A stretch of DNA of 20,774 nt, taken from assembly GCA_900540145.1 (NCBI GenBank), contig UQEW01000041.1:1-20774 (forward strand). Reading direction: 5' to 3'. A program made the position numbers and the translations under genes. The notes below the pieces were generated by a model. That model did no database searches, was not told the origin of the DNA, and saw only the letters and a list, made by a program, of their open reading frames with translations. Origin of the DNA: an uncultured Eubacteriales bacterium (GTDB lineage Bacteria > Bacillota > Clostridia > Peptostreptococcales > Anaerovoracaceae). The first letter of the stretch is position 1. Each line of letters begins with the position of its first letter. Positions 1 through 6,049 of the stretch are shown here, piece by piece.

Positions 1-17
1 AAGTATCAATTTTTTTG

Positions 18-46
18 AAAAAAGTATGCCGCTGTCATACTTTTTT
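18..46. terminator. Possible bidirectional terminator hairpin
   Basis: AAAAAAGTATG (18-28) and CATACTTTTTT (36-46) form a perfect 11-base inverted repeat with a 7-base loop. It would give a hairpin followed by T residues on either strand. The GC content of the stem is low, and the gene that would be terminated lies outside the window, so this could equally be part of the AT-rich hairpin array. Confidence 0.4.
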
Positions 47-259
47 CGCATTTTCGTATACTTTGTATCAAATTTTTCTGAAAAGGTATTACAAAGGTAT
101 TGGTACAGCTCACTCCAGAAAATTTAAGTTTAGCATCATAGATTCCGTCTAATATAGAGCCCGTTTAGCGGCGCGGTGTTGTTGGCTTTTTTTCTTGGAG
201 ACCACCGATTAGACAACAAAGCGTGTCGAAGTGTGACGAATGATGTAATATTTAAATGA

Positions 260-440
260 GATGTTGGCTTTTCGTGATACATATCTGATTTTGGATTACA
301 TAAATCAGAAAAACTGATGTCTGGGCAGGTGAGATGCCGACAAAAAGCCAACATCGACGTTTTTCGACAAGCAAAATAAAGGAGAAAATCAAACAATGTT
401 GGCTATATTTTTAATATATTAGCGAAAAGCCAACATCGAC
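260..440. repeat. Inverted and direct copies of an ATGTTGGC word
   Basis: GATGTTGGCTTTT (260-272) is the exact reverse complement of AAAAGCCAACATC (343-355). The 16-mer AAAAGCCAACATCGAC occurs twice, at 343-358 and 425-440, 82 bases apart. A further ATGTTGGC is at 396-403, and a near copy TGTTGGC precedes it around 180. All copies are in non-coding DNA. Function is unknown. Candidates are a structured transcript, a binding-site cluster or debris of a non-autonomous element. Confidence 0.7.
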
Positions 441-604
441 TGAAAAGAGAGCACATGGCAACCATAAATCAACTTAGATTTTTTCTCATATGTTGCCTGC
501 AATCTGAAAGGGAGAAATCTTCAATTGACTCTTTGTTACACACCATTTCTGTTAAAAAAAATTTATAAGCAGTAAAATTTTTTTGCGGTGGCATGAGAGG
601 AATG

Positions 605-613
605 TGTTATAAT
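605..613 (+). promoter_or_regulatory. Possible extended -10 promoter (TGTTATAAT)
   Basis: The string TGTTATAAT is a consensus -10 box with the TGN extension. It lies about 270 bases before the first activator gene. No good -35 box is seen at normal spacing; the nearest, TTGCGG, gives a 19-base spacer. The TATAAT belongs to the 72-base repeat unit and recurs in the other copies, so it may be a feature of the repeat rather than a promoter for the gene. Confidence 0.3.
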
Positions 614-836
614 GAACGCAAAGATTATATATCGTCAAAAGAAGCGTTCATTGAAATGCCTTGCTAGACTTGAGGGTATTATAATGAACGCGAGAATCGT
701 ATGCCGTAAGAGGAAGCGTTCATTGAAACGCACTGACAGACTTGGCGGCGTTATAATGAACGCGAGAATCGTATGCCGTAAGAGGAAGCGTTCATTGAAA
801 CGCGCTTGACAGACCGGACAGCGTCACAATGAACGC
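608..836. repeat. Tandem 72-base hairpin repeat, three full copies and one partial
   Basis: Each full unit begins TTATAATGAACGC and has two perfect 9-base arms. AATGAACGC is at 611-619, 683-691 and 755-763; GCGTTCATT is at 644-652, 716-724 and 788-796. The inner segment is always 24 bases. Units start 72 bases apart, with 73 to the partial copy, whose left arm is at 828-836 and which has no clear right arm. Units 2 and 3 are identical over about 49 bases; unit 1 has diverged in the inner segment but not in the arms. Each right arm is followed by GAAACGC or GAAATGC, which can pair with GCGTT of the same arm, so two mutually exclusive hairpins are possible. An isolated relative lies at 16001-16074. 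Confidence 0.9.
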
Positions 837-885
837 ATTGATTTAACACAACCCTCAATCAGACAAACCGACAAGAGGTAATCAA

Positions 886-2295
886 ATGACCCTGAGAGAT
901 AAAGCGCAGGAAATATTAAACCTTTACAATTATTATACCGGAGCCATAATTACCGATAAGGAAGGCACGATAATTTATTATTACAACAGAATGAAAGATG
1001 TTAATTCCCTTGAGGCCGATGAAGTAATCGGAAAAAGCGTGCTTCAACTTTACCCCAGCGTAAAAAAAGAGGATAGCAGTATTTACAGGGTATTGAAAAG
1101 CGGTGTGCCGATATACGACGCCAAACAGAAAATCGTCAACTGTAAAGGGGATGAGTTTGATTCCGTCAACTCGACTTTTCCCATCAAGAGTGGCTCTGAA
1201 ATTGTAGGAGCTGTAGAAATATATTATTATGCCGACTATAATGAAATCCAGTATAGGATTGATTCTATAGATAAAGACATGATAAAAGGCAGCTTGTTCA
1301 GCCTTTATTCATCGGATGATATCATATCCGAATCAGATATTATGGCTGATTTTAAAACAAAAATCAAGAGAATCTCAATGACTGATTCAACGGTTTTGAT
1401 ATATGGCGAAACAGGAACCGGCAAAGAACTGGTAGCGCAGGCTATTCATTCAGGCAGCGCGAGAAGAGGAAAAAGCTTTGTGTCTCAAAACTGCGCTGCT
1501 ATTCCGCAGAATCTTCTGGAAAGCATTTTGTTTGGAACGGTAAAAGGCAGTTATACAGACGCGCAAGACAGGCCGGGTCTGTTGGAAGTAGCTGACGGCG
1601 GCACCTTATTTTTAGATGAGATTCATTCCATGGACTGGAACATACAAGCCAAGCTTCTCAAGGCCATAGAAGAAAAACGATTTTACAGGGTTGGTGGAAC
1701 GGAGAGCATTCCTGTGGATATCCGGGTTATAACGGCGGTTAATATAGACCCGGCAGAATGTGTAGCTAACGGCAAGTTGAGAGAGGACCTTTACTACAGG
1801 ATAAATGTCATAAGGCTTAACGTACCGCCTCTAAGGGAGAGAAAAGAAGATATAAAAAGTTTGACAGAATATTTTATTGATATATATAACAAGAAGATGA
1901 ACAAACACATCAAAGGCATTTCGGATGAAGTTATGAATTTTTTCAATGCATACGATTGGTGGGGTAATGTAAGAGAACTGAAAAACGTCATTGAATGCGC
2001 TTTTAATTTTGCCCAAAGTGATGTGATACAGCTGGAGGATATAGATTGCTATGAAGATGAAATCAAAGCTGTAGAAAGGCGCGCGTGGTTTTCGAAGGGT
2101 CAGCAGCTGGACTTGAAAAAACTGCTTAAAGATTACGAAAAAGATATGATCGAAAACGCCATAAAAGAGAGCAAAAGTTATACTGAAGCGGCAGAGCGAC
2201 TGGGAATTTCCAAGCAAGCGCTTAACAATAAAATTAACATGCTGGGGATACAAAAAAATAAGGATAATGTTCAGAATGTATCGAAGGAGCAGTGA
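886..2295 (+). CDS. Sigma-54-dependent activator (PAS/AAA+/Fis HTH), paralog 1
   Basis: This 469-residue protein is a bacterial enhancer-binding activator of sigma-54 RNA polymerase. The order is an N-terminal PAS-like sensor (about 8-118), a AAA+ domain (about 150-370) and a C-terminal Fis-type helix-turn-helix (about 432-455). Walker A is GETGTGKE (174-181), Walker B is LFLDEI (241-246), arginine-finger residues lie in LREDLYYR, and the sensor II region contains NVREL (361-365). The sigma-54 contact loop, normally GAFTGA, reads GSYTDA (221-226). The Gly-to-Asp change at its fifth position is unusual and may weaken activity. The start at 886 follows AAGAGGT with good spacing. It is followed at once by a close paralog, and the likely target is the sigma-54 promoter at 4283. 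The PAS ligand is unknown. Confidence 0.93.
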   Translation: MTLRDKAQEILNLYNYYTGAIITDKEGTIIYYYNRMKDVNSLEADEVIGKSVLQLYPSVKKEDSSIYRVLKSGVPIYDAKQKIVNCKGDEFDSVNSTFPIKSGSEIVGAVEIYYYADYNEIQYRIDSIDKDMIKGSLFSLYSSDDIISESDIMADFKTKIKRISMTDSTVLIYGETGTGKELVAQAIHSGSARRGKSFVSQNCAAIPQNLLESILFGTVKGSYTDAQDRPGLLEVADGGTLFLDEIHSMDWNIQAKLLKAIEEKRFYRVGGTESIPVDIRVITAVNIDPAECVANGKLREDLYYRINVIRLNVPPLRERKEDIKSLTEYFIDIYNKKMNKHIKGISDEVMNFFNAYDWWGNVRELKNVIECAFNFAQSDVIQLEDIDCYEDEIKAVERRAWFSKGQQLDLKKLLKDYEKDMIENAIKESKSYTEAAERLGISKQALNNKINMLGIQKNKDNVQNVSKEQ

Positions 2296-2302
2296 TGAGG
2301 CG

Positions 2303-3769
2303 ATGAGCTATAAGGAAACAACGAGCCAAAAGGGGCTTATGAGACATAAAGAGCGTTTCAATGAGATATTGAACATATACAACTATTATAATATGGCTAT
2401 AATCGTTGACGATAAAGGCGTTATAGAATACTTTTACAACAATAGACCTGACATAAACTCCATAACAGAACAGGAGCTATTAGGACACAATATACTGGAA
2501 TCATGCGTTAATATAACTGAAGAAACCAGCACTTTGTATTATGCCATAAAAACAGGAAAGGCAATTAAAAATGCATATCAGAAGCTGGAAACCAGCAAAG
2601 GAGATACGGTTTACAGCCTCCTCAGCACCATGCCTATAAAGGAAGGCGATAAAATAATAGGAGCCGTGGAGGTATCTAAGTATATAGACATAAAAGCTGC
2701 GGGCCGCCACAGTGAAAAAGGCTCAGGTGAAGACAGGCAGGATGCCTTCCTTTCAGGAAAGCCTTTGGCAGGAGATAATATACTTATAGATGATTTCACT
2801 GTGGAAAAGGACAAGCTATATGGAATAGATGACATAAAAGGAACGTCAAAAGAAATAGAAAGGCTGAAATTTAAGATAAGGCGCGTGGCGGATACGGATT
2901 CCACAGTTCTCATATACGGAGAAACAGGTACTGGAAAAGAGCTGGTAGCAGAAGCCATTCATTCTACAGGCAAGAGAAAAAACAAGAAATTTGTTTCACA
3001 AAATTGCGCAGCCATACCGCCAACACTTCTCGAGAGCATTCTGTTTGGTACGGAAAAAGGTAGCTTTACAGGAGCAGAAAACAGAAAAGGCATAATTGAG
3101 AGCGCTCAGGGAGGCACGCTGTTTTTAGATGAGATAAATACTATGGGTGTTGATACTCAGTCTAAGATATTGAAAGCTATAGAAGAAAAAAAGATAATGA
3201 GAGTAGGCGGAACAGAGAGCGTACCGGTAGACGTCAGGGTGATCGCGGCCGTCAATGTCAACCCCAAGGAGTGTCTTAGAAACGGGACGCTTAGAGAAGA
3301 TCTATACTACAGGCTCAGGGTGGTGGAACTCAGGCTACCTCCGCTTAGAGAAAGAAAAGGAGATATACCTGCGCTTACTGAGTATTTTATAAAATATTTT
3401 AATTCGACTATGGGCAGGTACATCGCAGGCATTTCCAATGAGCTGAAAAAGGAAATTATGGAGTATGATTGGCCAGGCAATGTGCGAGAACTGAGAAATG
3501 TGATAGAAAGAGGCTTTAACATGGCGGTTACGCCTATCATAGAAAGCCGTGATGTAGATCTCTTTGACAGGATAGAACCGGCGAGACGTGAGGATCTAAG
3601 GAGAGACGGTGATAAGACTTTGAAAGAGCTGGTTGATGAAAAAGAGAAAGAAATCATTGAGAAAGTTTATTCCTCATCAAGGAACATAACGGAAGCTGCC
3701 GGTATCCTTAAAATATCAAGGCAAGGTCTAAGCAAAAAACTGATAGAATACGGCATAGATATTAAATGA
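2303..3769 (+). CDS. Sigma-54-dependent activator (PAS/AAA+/Fis HTH), paralog 2
   Basis: This 488-residue paralog of the preceding protein has the same PAS, AAA+ and Fis-HTH order. It also has an extra charged linker (about 131-165) between sensor and motor. From the start used here, Walker A is GETGTGKE (206-213), the sigma-54 loop is GSFTGA (253-258), Walker B is LFLDEI (273-278), PGNVREL is at 391-397, and the HTH is about 461-483. All look functional. The start is uncertain. The ATG at 2303 lies 13 bases after AAGGAG and 2 after GAGG. The ATG at 2339, preceded by AAGGGG, would align best with the start of paralog 1. An in-frame ATG at 2267 overlaps the upstream gene and has no ribosome site. 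Co-transcription with paralog 1 is likely because the genes almost touch. Confidence 0.92.
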   Translation: MSYKETTSQKGLMRHKERFNEILNIYNYYNMAIIVDDKGVIEYFYNNRPDINSITEQELLGHNILESCVNITEETSTLYYAIKTGKAIKNAYQKLETSKGDTVYSLLSTMPIKEGDKIIGAVEVSKYIDIKAAGRHSEKGSGEDRQDAFLSGKPLAGDNILIDDFTVEKDKLYGIDDIKGTSKEIERLKFKIRRVADTDSTVLIYGETGTGKELVAEAIHSTGKRKNKKFVSQNCAAIPPTLLESILFGTEKGSFTGAENRKGIIESAQGGTLFLDEINTMGVDTQSKILKAIEEKKIMRVGGTESVPVDVRVIAAVNVNPKECLRNGTLREDLYYRLRVVELRLPPLRERKGDIPALTEYFIKYFNSTMGRYIAGISNELKKEIMEYDWPGNVRELRNVIERGFNMAVTPIIESRDVDLFDRIEPARREDLRRDGDKTLKELVDEKEKEIIEKVYSSSRNITEAAGILKISRQGLSKKLIEYGIDIK

Positions 3770-3820
3770 AGGATGATGGAGGCAACAATTTAGCTAGCAT
3801 AAACTTGAGAACTATGTCAG

Positions 3821-4073
3821 TGCTGACAAAATCTTTTATTTTTTATGATTTTGTCAGCAAATTTACAGAAAATGGAATTTTTTAGGTGTTCAAAGAAGAA
3901 AAAATGTAAAAATCCGTAAAAAAACGGAAAAATGTCAGCAAAATCGATGATTTGACTGACATTTTTTCAAAATTTTCAAGAAAAAGTCAGCCAGGACTCG
4001 CATTCGACAAATTTCGATGCGCCTCAGAAGCCCATCGCTGTAAAATTTCTAAAAAAATTGATTTTTTGTCAGC
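3821..4073. repeat. TGTCAGC hairpin array, copy A
   Basis: TGCTGACAAAATC (3821-3833) and GATTTTGTCAGCA (3847-3859) form a perfect 13-base inverted repeat. TGTCAGC recurs at 3933-3939 and 4067-4073, GTCAGC at 3986-3991, and the inverted partner CTGACA at 3956-3961. The segment from 3847 to 3888, continuing into an AAAAATGTAAAAA tract at about 3900-3912, closely matches 20697-20739 and its downstream tract at the other end of the window. This is therefore a dispersed repeat and not simple AT-rich noise. Confidence 0.8.
3931..3966 (+). terminator. Possible terminator inside array A
   Basis: AATGTCAG (3931-3938) pairs with CTGACATT (3956-3963), and AAATC with GATTT inside it. The right arm runs into a T tract on the plus strand. 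This could end the activator transcript about 190 bases after its stop codon. The hairpin is imperfect and belongs to the repeat array, so its role as a terminator is uncertain. Confidence 0.4.
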
Positions 4074-4148
4074 AGTCCTTAGCAAAGACGTAACTAATTG
4101 AAGCTGCCTAAGGCTTGGCCTTATTCATGGCGCCTATCAACGATCTGA

Positions 4149-4188
4149 AACGTTATTTTTATTTACTCATGTAAATAAAAATAGCGTT
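4149..4188. promoter_or_regulatory. Long dyad, candidate activator-binding site
   Basis: AACGTTATTTTTATTTAC (4149-4166), a TCAT loop and GTAAATAAAAATAGCGTT (4171-4188) form an 18-base inverted repeat with one mismatched pair. Its centre lies about 140 bases before the predicted sigma-54 start near 4309, a usual distance for enhancer sites of sigma-54 activators. It has no T tract after the right arm, so a terminator role is less likely. Binding by either activator is inference. Confidence 0.5.
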
Positions 4189-4282
4189 CTTTATATTGTG
4201 ACACAAAAAGTTAAGCTTGTCTAACAGCGGATAATTGTTGATTTTTAAACAATCACTTAGCGAAAATTTAACAATGCTTTTT

Positions 4283-4298
4283 TGGCATAAAAATTGCT
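4283..4298 (+). promoter_or_regulatory. Sigma-54 (-24/-12) promoter
   Basis: TGGCATAAAAATTGCT matches the sigma-54 consensus (TGGCAC, five bases, TTGCA/T) at every strongly conserved position, with the required ten bases between GG and GC. It lies 99 bases before an amidohydrolase gene and about 510 bases after two sigma-54 activator genes. Transcription would start near 4309 and leave a leader of about 88 bases. Confidence 0.87.
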
Positions 4299-4310
4299 CA
4301 ATATAGCCAT

Positions 4311-4355
4311 GTAATTCAGCTTTGTGTAATTACAACTTTAGTAATTACAATTCAC
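4311..4355 (+). repeat. Three degenerate 15-base repeats in the operon leader
   Basis: GTAATT begins at 4311, 4326 and 4341, exactly 15 bases apart. The second and third copies extend to the palindrome-containing GTAATTACAA. They lie just downstream of the predicted sigma-54 start, so they could be operator sites or part of an RNA leader structure. TTGTGT at 4322-4327 and ACACAA at 4354-4359 can also pair. Confidence 0.5.
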
Positions 4356-4396
4356 ACAATTATAAAACAAGGCTTTTATAAAAAAGGAGGCAGAAA

Positions 4397-6019
4397 ATGA
4401 AATCGGTTTTAACCAACGGCCGCTGCTATACTCTTGACAAGCAAGGAACTATCGCTGAAGCGGTATTGATGGAAGACGGCAAGATTAAGGCAGTTGGCAC
4501 CAACGACGAGATTATGAAAATGGCCGGTGATGATGCTGATGTTATCGACGCAAAGGGGAAGGCAGTTTTGCCAGGATTCTATGACAGCCACTTGCATTTG
4601 CTCAGTTACGGCTATAGCCTGACTATGGCTTATCTGGATGATTGCAAGAGCATAGAGGATGTTGTTCAGACTTTAAAGAAATACATAGAAGACAACAATA
4701 TTCCTCCGGGAACTTGGGTAGAAGGCAGAGGATGGAACGAGACAGATTATCCTGAAGGCAGAGTTCCTAATCGTCATGACTTGGATAGAGTTTCCACAGA
4801 ACACATGATTTCTATCGGCAGATCTTGCAGCTTTATGTGCATTACCAACACAAAGGCGCTGGAAGAACTGGGATTCATGGATAAGCTTCCTGAAATAGAA
4901 GCCGGCACCATAGGTGTAGATGAAAATGGCGTTCCGACAGGCGTATTCAGGTCAGAAGCTAAAGAAGAGGTTTATTCAAGACTTCCGAAGCTGGGCGTGG
5001 AAAAGATAAAGAAAGCTATAGTTGCGGCATGTGAGAAGTACAAAACCGCAGGTATCACCACAGCTGAAACGGATGACTTTGAGCTGACCAGAGCAGGCGA
5101 TTTTCATGATATCCTGCAGGCTTACAAAGAATTGGACGAAGCAGGAGAGCTGCCTATCAGAATCAACCTGATGCTTTATCTGCCTGAAGACAGCCAGCAG
5201 CAGGAATTCTATAAATATGGGTTCAAGACGGGAGACGGTTCTGACTTTTTCCGCATCGGAAAGTTCAAACTGCTTACTGACGGACCTTTGGGCATAAGAG
5301 GAGCTGCTATGCTGGAACCTTACGCTGACGACCCTTCCACCATGGGTGAAGCGGTGCTTTCCCAGGAAGCTTTGTGCAGAAAAGTAAAAGATGCTTATGA
5401 CCATGGACTGATAACCGTTTGCGATGGCATGGGAGACAGAGGCATATATATGGCTCTCAAAGCGTATGAACCTATCGTTAAAGCTCATCCTGACGAAGAC
5501 CTGAGATTCGGCATTGACCATTCTCAGATTACCACTGAGGGTATTATCGAAGAATATGCCAGACTGCATGTTACAGGCGGATGCGAGCTGGTATTCGTAA
5601 AATCAGATATAGAGATTGCAGAAGACAGAGTGGGTAGACACAGAGCGTCCCTTTCATATAACTGGAAGAGATTCTTTGACAACGGATGCGTCGTTGCTGC
5701 CGGTTCAGACAGCCCGGTAGAAGATTTCAACCCTATGCTTGGAATAGATGGAGCAGTCAACAGAAGAGACTGGAACGAGCAGCCGGAGGAAGGCTGGTTC
5801 CCGGAACAGCGTATTACTGTTGAACAGGCAGTCAGCGCTTTCACTACAGGCGCAGCGTATGCCAACTATGAGGAAAATATCAAAGGCTCCATTGAACCGG
5901 GAAAATTCGCGGATTTGGTAGTATTATCAGATGATATCTTTGCTGTTGATAAAGACAGTATTAAAGATATAAAAGTTGAAAAGACCCTTATAGGGGGCAA
6001 GGTAGTCTTTTCTATGTAA
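4397..6019 (+). CDS. YtcJ-type amidohydrolase, atypical metal site
   Basis: This 540-residue protein belongs to the metal-dependent amidohydrolase superfamily (amidohydrolase 3/YtcJ group), probably a cytoplasmic hydrolase of an amide or N-substituted small molecule. It has the N-terminal metal motif DSHLH (63-67), the conserved lysine region around K291 followed by DG (295-296), the histidine in DHSQ (H375) and the C-terminal GSDSPVEDF with D438. It aligns well with the third gene of the operon. Where that paralog has the usual His in HCIGDAA, this one reads D343 in VCDGMGD, and the QPIF motif is replaced by VFVKSD. Activity or specificity may therefore differ. The start follows AAGGAGG with good spacing. 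It is first in the sigma-54 operon and is rich in AGA arginine codons, as the thiolase gene is, which hints at strong expression. Confidence 0.9.
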   Translation: MKSVLTNGRCYTLDKQGTIAEAVLMEDGKIKAVGTNDEIMKMAGDDADVIDAKGKAVLPGFYDSHLHLLSYGYSLTMAYLDDCKSIEDVVQTLKKYIEDNNIPPGTWVEGRGWNETDYPEGRVPNRHDLDRVSTEHMISIGRSCSFMCITNTKALEELGFMDKLPEIEAGTIGVDENGVPTGVFRSEAKEEVYSRLPKLGVEKIKKAIVAACEKYKTAGITTAETDDFELTRAGDFHDILQAYKELDEAGELPIRINLMLYLPEDSQQQEFYKYGFKTGDGSDFFRIGKFKLLTDGPLGIRGAAMLEPYADDPSTMGEAVLSQEALCRKVKDAYDHGLITVCDGMGDRGIYMALKAYEPIVKAHPDEDLRFGIDHSQITTEGIIEEYARLHVTGGCELVFVKSDIEIAEDRVGRHRASLSYNWKRFFDNGCVVAAGSDSPVEDFNPMLGIDGAVNRRDWNEQPEEGWFPEQRITVEQAVSAFTTGAAYANYEENIKGSIEPGKFADLVVLSDDIFAVDKDSIKDIKVEKTLIGGKVVFSM

Positions 6020-6049
6020 TGGCATTTATTTGGAAGGAGAATTTTACAA

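Larger units (their letters stand above)
1..607. other. AT-rich spacer without a convincing gene
   Basis: No reading frame here has a good ribosome site and a recognisable product. The stretch contains a perfect 11-base inverted repeat at 18-46, a cluster of the word ATGTTGGC in both orientations between 177 and 440, and a weaker GGCAAC/GTTGCC pair at 457-462 and 492-497. From about 440 to 600 it is AT-rich with no further structure that I can see. The text resembles the spacers at 3770-4080 and 20640-20774 in style: oligo-A and oligo-T around short inverted words. Confidence 0.6.
3770..4282. other. Spacer with hairpin array upstream of the sigma-54 promoter
   Basis: This 513-base stretch holds no plausible gene. 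From 3816 to about 4080 it is an AT-rich array of inverted TGTCAGC words, annotated separately. From 4149 to 4188 there is a long AT-rich dyad, and at 4234-4253 a smaller one (ATTGTT, 8 bases, AACAAT). It is the only room for activator binding sites between the second activator gene and the -24 element. Confidence 0.7.

Noticed and set aside
136..396. Leftward 86-codon reading frame
   Set aside because: It has no ribosome site or recognisable motif and runs across the inverted word cluster, so it is probably chance.
680..757. Promoters at TATAAT in repeat units 2 and 3
   Set aside because: No -35 box lies at 16-18 bases. TTGAAA is 22 bases away and CTGACA 13, so the match is probably part of the repeat only.
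612..809. Small basic protein of three 24-residue repeats
   Set aside because: The frame is kept and several changes are conservative, but the ribosome site is distant. The related copy at 16001 has the right arm in another frame with an inner segment of 46 bases, so conservation follows the inverted repeat and not a peptide.
608..836. CRISPR array
   Set aside because: The 72-base units are similar along their whole length, including the parts that would be spacers (ACAGAC and GCG recur). There are no cas genes, and a lone copy exists elsewhere.
608..836. Integron attC-like sites
   Set aside because: The arms do not contain the GTTRRRY/RYYYAAC core sites, and no integrase or cassette genes are present.
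6020..6040. Second sigma-54 promoter (TGGCATTTATTTGGA) before the permease gene
   Set aside because: The TGGCA half is present, but the TTGC half at the required spacing is missing.
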